DNA from: DATAGF01 sp963819845
Lineage (GTDB): Bacteria; Actinomycetota; Thermoleophilia; Miltoncostaeales; Miltoncostaeaceae
Direction: 5' to 3'
Assembly: GCA_963819845.1 (NCBI GenBank)
Contig: CAWFXQ010000008.1
Coordinates: forward strand, 833,265 to 897,264
DNA length: 64,000 nt
Shown here: positions 33,764 to 42,087 of the stretch, piece by piece
Position numbering within the stretch: the stretch's first letter is position 1
How the letters are laid out: each line of letters begins with the position of its first letter
Translations under genes and position numbers: made by a program
The notes under the pieces: model-generated
What the model was told of the DNA's origin: nothing
The model's database searches: none
What the model saw: the letters and a program-made list of their open reading frames with translations, nothing else

Positions 33764-35035
33764 GTGCCGCACGTCCCCGTCGTGGTCGTGGGAGCCGGCC
33801 ACTCCGGGCTGGCCATGAGCCGCTGCCTCGCCGAGCGCTCGATCGACCATGTGGTCCTCGAGCGCGGCGAGGTGGCGAACTCGTGGCGCACCGAGCGCTG
33901 GGACTCCCTGCGGCTGCTCACGCCCAACTGGCTCACCCGGCTGCCGGGATTCGCCTACGCGGGGCCCGACCCGGACGGCTACATGACCTCCGGGGACGTC
34001 GTGGGGCTGGTCGAGGCCTACGCCGCCGACGGCGCCGCCCCGGTCCGGACCCGCACGACGGTGACCTCGGTGCGTCCCGCCGGCGACGGTGGCTACGCGG
34101 TCGAGACGGACGACGGCAGCTGGTCGGCCGACGCCGTCGTCGTCGCCTCGGGCGCCTGCAACATCGCCTCGGTCCCGGCGGTGCGGGAGGCCGTCCCGGA
34201 CGGCATCACCTCCCTGACCCCGATGGACTACCGGAGCCCCGACCAGGTGCCCGAGGGCGGGGTCCTGGTGGTCGGCGCCGCCGCGAGCGGGGTGCAGATC
34301 GCCGACGAGCTGCTGCGGCACGGCCGCGCGGTGACCGTCTCGGCCGGCGAGCACGTGCGCGTGCCGCGCCGGTACCGCGGGGCGGACATCCTCTGGTGGA
34401 TGGAGGCGGCGGGCGTGCTCGACGAGCGCTTCGACCAGATGGACGACCTCGTGCGCGCGCGCAGCCTGCCCTCGATGCAGCTGGCCGGCTCGCCCGGGGG
34501 CGACGCGCTCGACCTGAACGCCCTGGGCGCCCGCGGGGCGCGGCTCGTCGGCCGCCTGAGCGCGATCCGCGACGGGCGCGCGCTCTTCTCCGGGTCGCTG
34601 CCGAACGTCTGCGCGCTGGCCGACCTCAAGCTCGGGCGCCTGCTCGACACCCTCGACGCGTGGGCGGATGAGTCGGGGCTCGACGTCCCGGAGCCCCCCG
34701 AGCGGTTCGCCCCGACCGCGGTGCCCTCCCCGCCGCCGATCGAGCTCGACCTGCGCGCCGGCGAGATCCGCACGATCCTCTGGGCCACCGGCTACCGCCC
34801 GCACCTCGCCTGGCTCGAGGTCCCCGTGTTCAACCCGCGCGGGCGGCTGGTCCACGACGGGGGGGTGACCGCCTTCCCGGGGCTCTACCTGATGGGGATG
34901 CCCTTCCTGCGCCGGCGCAAGTCAACCCTCATCGACGGCGCCCGGATGGACGCCCCCGAGCTGGCCGCGCACCTCGCCGCGCGCCTGGCTCAGCCGCGCC
35001 GTCGCGCGATGGCGAAGGTCTTCACGAAGCGGTAG
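33764..35035 (+). CDS. FAD-dependent monooxygenase-like oxidoreductase (CzcO/FMO type)
   Basis: A 423-residue flavoprotein. Seen: FAD loop VVVVGAGHSGLAMS at residues 4-17, GEVANSWRTERWDSLRLLTP typical of flavin-containing monooxygenases, an NADPH loop VLVVGAAASGVQIADEL near 170, and the ATGYRP motif near 345. Substrate is not predictable. GTG 33764 follows GAGGAG at 9 nt. Cotranscription with OsmC suggests sulfur or redox chemistry. The 3' end overlaps the convergent methyltransferase by 46 bp. Confidence 0.87.
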   Translation: MPHVPVVVVGAGHSGLAMSRCLAERSIDHVVLERGEVANSWRTERWDSLRLLTPNWLTRLPGFAYAGPDPDGYMTSGDVVGLVEAYAADGAAPVRTRTTVTSVRPAGDGGYAVETDDGSWSADAVVVASGACNIASVPAVREAVPDGITSLTPMDYRSPDQVPEGGVLVVGAAASGVQIADELLRHGRAVTVSAGEHVRVPRRYRGADILWWMEAAGVLDERFDQMDDLVRARSLPSMQLAGSPGGDALDLNALGARGARLVGRLSAIRDGRALFSGSLPNVCALADLKLGRLLDTLDAWADESGLDVPEPPERFAPTAVPSPPPIELDLRAGEIRTILWATGYRPHLAWLEVPVFNPRGRLVHDGGVTAFPGLYLMGMPFLRRRKSTLIDGARMDAPELAAHLAARLAQPRRRAMAKVFTKR

Positions 35036-35802
35036 CGGTAGGCGCCGTCGCCGTCGGCCCCGGCGGCGAAGAGGGCGTTCATCCGCTCGAGGACCGACGC
35101 CTGCTCGCCCGGCGGCAGGTCGGCCCAGAGGTGGGTGGCCACCGCCTCCATGCGGGCGCCGTAGGCGGCCGGGGTCGTGACGCGGCGACGCGTCTCCGTC
35201 CAGACGTCCTCGACATCGAGCCCGGCCGCGTCCAGGTGCCCGGCCAGGACGTCCGGGTCGATCTCGTTGTCCTCGATCGAGTCGGCCAGGCGGACGAGCA
35301 CCGGGTCGCCGGTGGCGCGCACGAGCGCGACCGTCTCCCGGTCGTGCTCCGGCCCCGGCGCGAGCAGGGCGAGCACCCCGCCCGGCCGGAGCGCCCGGCC
35401 CATGCGGGCGACGGCGGCGGGGCGGTCGGTGAACCAGTGGAGCGCCATCGTGCACAGCACCAGGTCGGCGCTCGCGTCGTCGGCGCGCATCTCGAGCACG
35501 CCGCTCGCCTGCAGCTCGGCCCGGACGGCCGGGAACTCCCGCAGCCGCTCGCGGAACACCTCCAGCATGGGGGCCGAGGCGTCCACGCCCACGACGCGCT
35601 CGACCCCGAGCCGCGGGATGGCCTCCAGCGTGGCGAAGCCCGTCCCGCAGCCGACGTCGAGCAGGCGCGGGTAACGGCCCTCGGGCACCGACGCCACCAG
35701 CCGGCGCGCTCCCGAGCGGTTGACCGCGACGTGGCCCTCGTAGACGCCGGCGCTGCGGTCGAAGCTCCCGGACGCGGCCGCCGATGCCTGTGGCCGCTTC
35801 AC
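34990..35802 (-). CDS. class I SAM-dependent methyltransferase
   Basis: A 270-residue methyltransferase of the BioC/trans-aconitate type. Seen: SAM motif LLDVGCGTGFATLEA near residue 47, acidic VVGVDASAPML, LVLCTMALHWFTD and RALRPGGVLAL. The substrate is unknown. GTG 35802 has no ribosome site, but a TAGCGT box lies 7 nt upstream, suggesting a leaderless transcript. It overlaps the end of the FAD enzyme gene on the other strand. Confidence 0.87.
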   Translation of the reverse strand: MKRPQASAAASGSFDRSAGVYEGHVAVNRSGARRLVASVPEGRYPRLLDVGCGTGFATLEAIPRLGVERVVGVDASAPMLEVFRERLREFPAVRAELQASGVLEMRADDASADLVLCTMALHWFTDRPAAVARMGRALRPGGVLALLAPGPEHDRETVALVRATGDPVLVRLADSIEDNEIDPDVLAGHLDAAGLDVEDVWTETRRRVTTPAAYGARMEAVATHLWADLPPGEQASVLERMNALFAAGADGDGAYRYRFVKTFAIARRRG

Positions 35803-35812
35803 GGCCGTGACG

Positions 35813-36250
35813 CTAGCGGACCTCCGCCACCGCGGTGGCCCGGACGGCGTGGCGCCGGAACGCGCGCAGCTGGTGGCCCCAGAACCAGCGCACCAGGGGC
35901 TTCAGGGCGCGGGCGCCGGGGCCGTCGAAGGTCTCGGACATCTCCACCATGCAGCCCCGTGGATGGGGCAGGAAGCGGAAGGTGTGGCGGGCGTCGATCC
36001 CGGCGCCGCGGCTCCGCCAGGTGACGGTCTCGGGGAGCCGCGCCTCGGTCAGCGTGCAGTCGAAGGCGAACGGGCGGTGGCCGACGCGCAGGCGGGCGCC
36101 GACGGTCCACGGCTCGCCCTCGAGCCAGCGCGCGCTCGCCGAGCCGATCCAGTCCCACCGCGGCCAGTCCTCCACCCGCGACCACGCCGCCCAGGCCTGC
36201 TCCGGGGGCGCCGGCACCGGCAGGGAGCCGACCACACGCAGGCGCGACAT
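35813..36250 (-). CDS. SRPBCC/polyketide-cyclase-like protein
   Basis: A 145-residue START-like ligand-binding protein. Seen: VVGSLPVPAPPEQAWAAWS, VEDWPRWDWIGSA, LTEARLPETVTWRSRGAG and HTFRFLPHPRGCMVEMSE in the usual strand order. No catalytic prediction is possible. ATG 36250 is preceded by TAGCTT at 6 nt and no ribosome site, again a leaderless arrangement. Confidence 0.82.
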   Translation of the reverse strand: MSRLRVVGSLPVPAPPEQAWAAWSRVEDWPRWDWIGSASARWLEGEPWTVGARLRVGHRPFAFDCTLTEARLPETVTWRSRGAGIDARHTFRFLPHPRGCMVEMSETFDGPGARALKPLVRWFWGHQLRAFRRHAVRATAVAEVR

Positions 36251-36259
36251 GGGCCAAAG

Positions 36260-37462
36260 CTACGGGACCGTCCGCACCAGCCGGGAGCGCAGGTAGCGGG
36301 AGCCCGCCGCGGTGAAGGGCCTCGTGACCACGACGAGGCGGTGGCCGAGCCGGGTGCGCGGCAGCGCGATCGTCTGGCGCGGGCGCAGGGTGACCCTCCG
36401 CACGGCCGGCGCTCCCACGGGCCCGAGCCGGCAGCCCGCGCCGGGCCGGCAGACGCGGCCAAGGCGCTGGGTCGCGATGCGGGCCGGGCGGCCCGAGGCC
36501 TCGGCGCCGAGCAGCGTCACCTTGACGCGGGTCGGCGTCCGCACGACCCCGGCCACCTGCAGGCGGGGCCGCCGCGGCGGACCGGCCACAACCTCGCCGG
36601 TGCGGAAGCTCCAGGAGACGTCGAGCGGGTGGATCCCGCCGTAGAGCAGGGCCGCGCGCGCCGTGTAGCGGGCGGCGGGGCGCAGCGGCGCGACCGGGAT
36701 GAGTATCCCGCCCTCCAGATAGGCCCCGAGGGCGCCGGTCGTCTGGTCAACGGTGCGCACCTCGACCAGGCCGTCGGGGCCCGTGAGGGAGGCCGCGACG
36801 ATCCGGGTCGGGCCCGTGGCCTCGCCGGCGTCGAGGCCCGGGACCTGCCCGAACGGCATCACCATGATGTGGGGCCCGGTGAGGGTGCCCTGCGGCAGGC
36901 CGACGAAGTCGCCCGGCACGAAGGGCCGCTCGGAGGCGGCGTGGCCGGGGTGGATCGACGACCCGGGCCCGGGGTAGGTGAACACCTTCACGTCGTCCGG
37001 CGACGGCCGCGGGACGGTGGGCGCCGTCCACAGGCAGCCGGGCGCCCAGCCGGTCTGGGCCAGGGCCGGGGCGAGCGTATCCATGAGGTGGATCGGCGCG
37101 TCCTCCCACGGGTTGCCGGGCGCCCAGCTCGACGACGGGCCGCCCAGCACCGACGAGCGCGCCGCCTGGTCGCCGAGCGCGGTGTACCCCGGCCTGGCCG
37201 GGTCCTCGGCGTGGGGCGCGGCCGGCGAGCGCCCGTTGATCGCCTCGTAGGCCATGTGCTGCCGGCACCCGAGCGAGTAGTCGGGGTTCTCGACGAGGTC
37301 GGCAGGGATGCCGTGCGCGGCCCGCTGGGCGTTGAGGGCCGCGATCGCCTCGGCGGGCGACGTGCCGGCCTGCGCCGCGGCGGCCGCCGGGAGCGCGAGC
37401 GCGAGTGCAGTGGCCGCCGCCGCGGCCCCGCGCGCCATCGCTCTCCCGGTCGGTCCCCGCAT
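36260..37462 (-). CDS. secreted CAP (SCP/PR-1)-like protein
   Basis: A 400-residue exported protein. Signal peptide with basic start (MRGPTGRAMARG), Ala/Leu core and AAAAQA cleavage site. An N-terminal CAP-like region: EAIAALNAQRAAHGIPADLV, CRQHMAYEA with the conserved His, and NPWEDAPIHLMDTLAP. A middle beta region and a C-terminal Arg-rich beta domain (RVTLRPRQTIALPRTRLGH) follow. CAP proteins act outside the cell, often at the wall; the activity here is unknown. The last residues abut the SRPBCC gene. Confidence 0.75.
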   Translation of the reverse strand: MRGPTGRAMARGAAAAATALALALPAAAAAQAGTSPAEAIAALNAQRAAHGIPADLVENPDYSLGCRQHMAYEAINGRSPAAPHAEDPARPGYTALGDQAARSSVLGGPSSSWAPGNPWEDAPIHLMDTLAPALAQTGWAPGCLWTAPTVPRPSPDDVKVFTYPGPGSSIHPGHAASERPFVPGDFVGLPQGTLTGPHIMVMPFGQVPGLDAGEATGPTRIVAASLTGPDGLVEVRTVDQTTGALGAYLEGGILIPVAPLRPAARYTARAALLYGGIHPLDVSWSFRTGEVVAGPPRRPRLQVAGVVRTPTRVKVTLLGAEASGRPARIATQRLGRVCRPGAGCRLGPVGAPAVRRVTLRPRQTIALPRTRLGHRLVVVTRPFTAAGSRYLRSRLVRTVP

Positions 37463-37559
37463 CCGCGGCGCAGGCTATGACGGCGGCGGCGGCGGCGGCA
37501 CTCCCCCTGAGGTCAGTCCCGTCTCGCGCGCAGACGTGCTATCGGCATACGATCGCCCC

Positions 37560-39227
37560 GTGGCCGCCGAGGTGTCGGAGCCTCTCGCCGCCGGCCAGGC
37601 GGCGCTCGCCGAGGGCCGCTGGGAGGCGGCGCGCGACGCGTTCGCGGCCGCCCTCGACCGCGAAGAGTCGCCCGAGGCGCTGTTCGGCCTCGGCGAGACC
37701 CTGCTGTGGCTGGGCGAGACCGAGCAGGCGATCCGCCTCGACGAGCGGGCCTACGCCGGCTTCCGCCGCCGCCCGGACCCTGTCATGGCGGCGATGGCCG
37801 CCATGAGCCTCTTCTACCTCCACCGCGTCAGCCTGGGCAACGTGGCGGCCTCGCGCGGGTGGCTCGCCCGCATGGAGCGCCTGGTGGACGGCCACGGGCT
37901 GGACCCCCTGCGGGGCTGGGCCGTGCTGCTGCGCTCCGTGGACCGAGGCGAGGCCGACCCGGAAGGCGGCGAGCGCCTGGCCCGGCAGGCCCTGGAGGCG
38001 GCGCGCGGCGGCGGCGACCTCGATCTCGAACTCTGCGCCCTCGCGCAGACCGGTGCGATGCTCGTGGAGGCCGGGCGCGCCGAGGAGGGGTTCGCCCTGC
38101 TCGACGAGGCGATGGCGGGCGCCCTCGGCGGCGAGGGGCGCAGCCTCGACACGGTCGTCATCACGAGCTGCCTGATGGTCACGTGCTGCGACCGGGCGGC
38201 CCACTGGCGGCGGGCGCTGGAGTGGATCCGCGTCGGCGACGACGTCGCCCGGCGCTACGGGTCGCCCCACGTCCACACGACCTGCCGTCTGCACCACGGC
38301 GCCGTCCTGGTCGCCACCGGCGACTGGCCCGGGGCCGAGCGGCAGCTCGAGGAGGCGATCCGGTCGTCGCGCTCGGCCGAGCCCGCGCTGTTCGCCGAGG
38401 CCCTCGCCAAGCTGGCCGAGCTGCGGGTCGCCCAGGGACGGCCCGACGAGGCCGCGGGGCTGCTGGCGGGCGTCGAGGACCGGCCCGCGACGGCGCCCGT
38501 CCTCGCCGCGATCCACCTCGCCCGCGGGGAGCCCGCCGCGGCGGCGGCCCTGGTGCGGCGGCGCCTGCGGGCCGTCGGCGACCCCTGCCTCGACGGCGCC
38601 GCCCTGGTGGAGCTGCTGGCGGAGGCGGAGATCGCCCTGGGGTCGGCCCGGAGCGCGCGGGCCCGCGCCCGGCGGCTGGCGGAGGCCGGCGCCCGGGCGG
38701 GCTGCGACCTGATGGTCGCCCGCGCCGAGCGGACGCTTGGACGCACGGCGCCGACCCGGGCGCGCGCCGCGGCGACCGGCCACCTCGAGCGGGCGCTCGA
38801 CGCCTTCGGCCGCCTCGGCATGCCGCTGGAAGTGGCGCGCACCCGCCTGCTGCTGGCGCGCGCGCTCGCCGGGCGCGAGCGCGAGGACGCCGTGACCGAG
38901 GCGCGCGCCGCCCTCGCGGGCGCGGCCGAGCTGGGCGCCGCGCGCGACGCCGACGAGGCCGCCGCGTTCCTGCGCTCCCTGGGCGAGCGGCCCGGGCGGG
39001 GCGCGGGGGCGCGCGGGCCGGGGGTCCTCAGCCGGCGCGAGCGGGAGGTGCTGGAGCTGCTCGGGCAGGGCCTCACCAACCGCGCGATCGCCGAGCGCCT
39101 CTACCTCACGCGCAAGACCGTCGAGCACCACGTCCGCAGCGTCCTGTCCAAGCTCGGCCTCTCCAACCGCGCCGAGGCGGCGGCCTACGCCGCGCGCCAC
39201 CTGGAGCGCGATTCCGCCACCGGTTAG
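37560..39227 (+). CDS. LuxR-type regulator with TPR-like sensor region
   Basis: A 555-residue regulator. Seen: helical TPR/MalT-like repeats through most of the length (AGQAALAEGRWEAARDAFAA, ALFGLGETLLWLGETEQAI and many Ala/Leu-rich pairs) and a C-terminal LuxR/GerE HTH (LSRREREVLELLGQGLTNRA, IAERLYLTRKTVEHHVRSVL). There is no NTPase domain and no receiver. GTG 37560 is preceded by TACGAT at 6 nt with no ribosome site, so it is probably leaderless; an in-frame GTG at 37536 is less likely. Target genes are unknown; the SnoaL-like gene follows. Confidence 0.87.
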   Translation: MAAEVSEPLAAGQAALAEGRWEAARDAFAAALDREESPEALFGLGETLLWLGETEQAIRLDERAYAGFRRRPDPVMAAMAAMSLFYLHRVSLGNVAASRGWLARMERLVDGHGLDPLRGWAVLLRSVDRGEADPEGGERLARQALEAARGGGDLDLELCALAQTGAMLVEAGRAEEGFALLDEAMAGALGGEGRSLDTVVITSCLMVTCCDRAAHWRRALEWIRVGDDVARRYGSPHVHTTCRLHHGAVLVATGDWPGAERQLEEAIRSSRSAEPALFAEALAKLAELRVAQGRPDEAAGLLAGVEDRPATAPVLAAIHLARGEPAAAAALVRRRLRAVGDPCLDGAALVELLAEAEIALGSARSARARARRLAEAGARAGCDLMVARAERTLGRTAPTRARAAATGHLERALDAFGRLGMPLEVARTRLLLARALAGREREDAVTEARAALAGAAELGAARDADEAAAFLRSLGERPGRGAGARGPGVLSRREREVLELLGQGLTNRAIAERLYLTRKTVEHHVRSVLSKLGLSNRAEAAAYAARHLERDSATG

Positions 39228-39305
39228 GTGATGCCCCCGATGCCGCCCCGGCGGCCGGGGGCAAGGCTGGCGGGGAATCGTCCACCGCGCCACGGGAGGT
39301 CAGCC

Positions 39306-39746
39306 ATGACGGACGCCGCCACCATCCAGCGGGAGATGTTCTCGGCGATCGAGCGCCGGGACCTCGATGCTCTCCGCGCCCTCTACCACCCGGACTACGT
39401 CTACACGGGGACCGACGGCGTCGAGCGCGCCGGGGCCGACGCGGGCGTGGCCGTCGCCGAGATGTTCACCACGGCCTTCCCCGACCTGAGCTTCGAGGTC
39501 CGCGCCGTCCACGCGCCCAGCGACGAGGTCGCGGTCCTGGAGATCATCGCCCGCGGCACCCACACGGGGCCGCTCGACGACCTCCCGCCCACCGGCCGGC
39601 AGCTCGAGGGCGTGGGCTGCAACGTCGTCGAGGTGCGCGACGGGAAGATCCACCGCGAGCGCGACTACTACGACACGCTCGCGCTCATGCGCCAGCTCGG
39701 CGTCGCCGAGCGCCCGCCCGCCGAGGCGGTCAGCCCGGCACGCTGA
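39306..39746 (+). CDS. SnoaL-like ester cyclase/NTF2-fold protein
   Basis: A 146-residue NTF2-fold protein. Seen: REMFSAIERRDLDALRALYH, TTAFPDLSFEVRAVHAPSDE, ARGTHTGPLDDLPPTGRQLE and VVEVRDGKIHRERDYYD, the SnoaL-like pattern. Function unknown. ATG 39306 follows GGGAGGTCAGCC. Its end overlaps the convergent mreB by 17 bp. Confidence 0.87.
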   Translation: MTDAATIQREMFSAIERRDLDALRALYHPDYVYTGTDGVERAGADAGVAVAEMFTTAFPDLSFEVRAVHAPSDEVAVLEIIARGTHTGPLDDLPPTGRQLEGVGCNVVEVRDGKIHRERDYYDTLALMRQLGVAERPPAEAVSPAR

Positions 39747-40767
39747 TGCTCGACCGGCGCCGCGGCCCGGGCACCGCCTCGAGCGCGAGACCGGCCCCCA
39801 CCGCCACGCAGGTGAGGGGGGAGTCGGTCACGTGCACGGCCAGGCCCGTGTCGCGGCGCAGCCGCTCGTCGAGCCCCGGCAGCAGCCCGCCGCCCCCGGC
39901 GAGCATGAGGCCGTGGGCCATGACATCGGCCGCCAGCTCGGGCGGCGTCTGCTCGAGGGTCTCGATGACGGCGCCGACCATCTGCTCGAGGGCCGGCTCC
40001 AGCGCCGGCAGCACGTCGTCGGGGTGCAGCATCACGGTCGACGGCATCCCGGTGGTGAGGCTGCGCCCGCGGATCTCGGCCGCCTCCGTGAGGGCGCCCT
40101 TGTGGGCGGAGCCCACCCGCATCTTCAGGTCCTCCGCGCTCTGGGCGCCGATCACGAAGTCGTGCTCGCGGCGCACCAGGGTGGCCAGGGCCTCGTCGAG
40201 CGTGTCTCCCCCCACCCGCGCCGAGGTCGACGCGACGATCCCGCCCAGCGCCACGACCGCGACCTCGGTGGTGCCCCCGCCGACGTCCACGATCAGGTGG
40301 CCGACCGGCTCGCCGACCGGCAGCCCCGTGCCGATCGCCGCCGCCATGGGCTCCTCGATGAGCGACGCGTTGCGCGCGCCGGCCTCGCGGGCGGCCTCGA
40401 GCACCGCCCGCCGCTCCAGCTTGGTGAGGCCGGAGGGCACGCAGACGATCACCCTCGCCCGGGCCCGCCGCCCCTCCAGCGCCCGGTCGATGAAGTGGTG
40501 GAGCATCTGCTGGGTCACGCCCACGTCGCGGATCACGCCGTCCCGCAGCGGCCGGGTGGCCGTGATCGAGGCCGGCGTGCGGCCGAGCATGCGGCGCGCC
40601 TCGGAGCCGACGGCGACCACGTCGCCGGTGCGCTCCTCGACCGCCACGACCGACGGCTCGGTCAGCACCACGCCCCGGCCGCGGACGTAGACCAGCGTGT
40701 TGGCGGTGCCGAGGTCGACCGCCAGCTCGAGCGGCTCGAACGACCGCGACGCGAAGGGAAGCCGCAT
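39730..40767 (-). CDS. mreB: rod-shape protein MreB
   Basis: Actin-like cytoskeletal protein of 345 residues. Seen: AVDLGTANTLVYVRGRGVVL with phosphate-1 loop, the VVAVGSEARRMLGRTP segment, RDGVIRDVGVTQQML, IVCVPSGLTKLERRAV, IEEPMAAAIGTGLPV, IVDVGGGTTEVAVVALGG phosphate-2 loop and LAGGGGLLPGLDERL adenosine loop. mreC, mreD, mrdA and rodA are not adjacent, so this may be a dispersed or paralogous MreB. ATG 40767 lacks a clear ribosome site; TACGCT lies 8 nt upstream. Confidence 0.92.
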   Translation of the reverse strand: MRLPFASRSFEPLELAVDLGTANTLVYVRGRGVVLTEPSVVAVEERTGDVVAVGSEARRMLGRTPASITATRPLRDGVIRDVGVTQQMLHHFIDRALEGRRARARVIVCVPSGLTKLERRAVLEAAREAGARNASLIEEPMAAAIGTGLPVGEPVGHLIVDVGGGTTEVAVVALGGIVASTSARVGGDTLDEALATLVRREHDFVIGAQSAEDLKMRVGSAHKGALTEAAEIRGRSLTTGMPSTVMLHPDDVLPALEPALEQMVGAVIETLEQTPPELAADVMAHGLMLAGGGGLLPGLDERLRRDTGLAVHVTDSPLTCVAVGAGLALEAVPGPRRRSSISVPG

Positions 40768-40827
40768 GAAGGCCCAGCGTACGCCCCCCGCGCCGCGCCG
40801 CCCGGCCGCGCCGGTCAGGATGAGGCG

Positions 40828-42087
40828 GTGAAGATCGTCATCTGGCACGGCTACCTGCTCGGCGGGACCGGCTCGAACGTCTACACCCGCGCGCTGGCCC
40901 AGGCCTGGCGGCGGCTCGGACACGAGGTCGTGGTCATCTGTCAGGAGCCCCACCCGGAGGACCACGACCTGCTCGGCGCCCGGGTGGTGCGCCCGGACAT
41001 CGGCCCCCTGCTGCCGGTGTTCGTGCTCGACGCCTACGAGGACGTCGAGGCCCGCCTGATCGGCGACATGACGCGCGCGCAGCTCGACCGCGTGGTCGCG
41101 GCGAACGCCGAGGCCGTGGCCGCGGAGCTGCCCGCCGACCTCGTGCTCGCCAACCACGTGCTGCTCGGCGCTCCGGTGGCCGCGGCGGCCGGCGCGCAGG
41201 CCGTCGTGAAGGCCCACGGCTCGGAGCTGGAGTTCGCCATGCGGGGGAACCCCGCCCTCTGCGCCTGGGCCCGCGAGGCCCTGGCTCCGGCGCGCGCGGT
41301 GGTGGCCGGCTCGGAGCACATCCGCGGCGTGCTGGCCGAGGTCCTCGGGCCGGGGCCCCACCTCGACCGCGCCGTCGTGGTGCCGCCCGGGGTGGACGTG
41401 GAGCGGTTCCGTCCCGAACCCCGCGACGCGGCCCTCGCCCAACTGGTTGCCGAATCACGCAACGACCCGCCGAACCCGGGCGGCCGCGACGATCGCCGTC
41501 CCGACGAGGGCAACGCGGAGCGCCTCGGGGAGTTCCTCGCGGGCGACGCGCCCACCGTGCTCTACGTGGGCAAGCTCAGCCGCGAGAAGGGCGTCCACCT
41601 GCTGCTGCACGCCCTGCGCGGGCTCGGCGCGCGCGCCGTGATCGCCGGCTTCGGCCCCGAGCGGGAGGCCCTGGAGCGCGCGGCCGGCGACCGGGTCCTC
41701 TTCACGGGCGCGCTCGAGCACCGCCACCTGGCCCACCTCTGGCCGCTGGCCGACGTGAGCGTGACGCCCTCGGTGTTCCCCGAGGCGTTCGGCATGGTGG
41801 CCGCCGAGGCGGCGGCCTGCGGGTCGCCGCCGCTGGTGGCGCGCCACTCCGGGCTCGCCGAGGTGGCCGAGGGGCTGGAGCGCGAGTACCCGGCGCCCCT
41901 CCGCGACCTGGCCTCCTTCGCTCCCGGCGACGCGGGCGACCTGCGGGCGAAGCTCGCGGCCATCCTGGCGCTGGGCGACGGCGAGCGGGCCGGCCTGGGC
42001 GCCGCCGCCCGGCGGGCCGCCGTGAGCCTGTGGAGCTGGGAGGGCGTCGCCGCCGCCCTCGTCAGAGCAGGCTCGCCGCCTGGATGA
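40828..42087 (+). CDS. glycosyltransferase family 4
   Basis: GT-B fold retaining glycosyltransferase of 419 residues. Seen: N-terminal acceptor domain IWHGYLLGGTGSNVYTRALA, VVVPPGVDVERFRP linker, then donor domain TVLYVGKLSREKGVHLLLHA and the E-x7-E region VFPEAFGMVAAEAAACGSPP. An acidic/Asn-rich insert at about 205-235 is unusual. Product unknown; it is divergent from mreB. GTG 40828. The 3' end overlaps the convergent GH15 gene by 26 bp. Confidence 0.87.
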   Translation: MKIVIWHGYLLGGTGSNVYTRALAQAWRRLGHEVVVICQEPHPEDHDLLGARVVRPDIGPLLPVFVLDAYEDVEARLIGDMTRAQLDRVVAANAEAVAAELPADLVLANHVLLGAPVAAAAGAQAVVKAHGSELEFAMRGNPALCAWAREALAPARAVVAGSEHIRGVLAEVLGPGPHLDRAVVVPPGVDVERFRPEPRDAALAQLVAESRNDPPNPGGRDDRRPDEGNAERLGEFLAGDAPTVLYVGKLSREKGVHLLLHALRGLGARAVIAGFGPEREALERAAGDRVLFTGALEHRHLAHLWPLADVSVTPSVFPEAFGMVAAEAAACGSPPLVARHSGLAEVAEGLEREYPAPLRDLASFAPGDAGDLRAKLAAILALGDGERAGLGAAARRAAVSLWSWEGVAAALVRAGSPPG

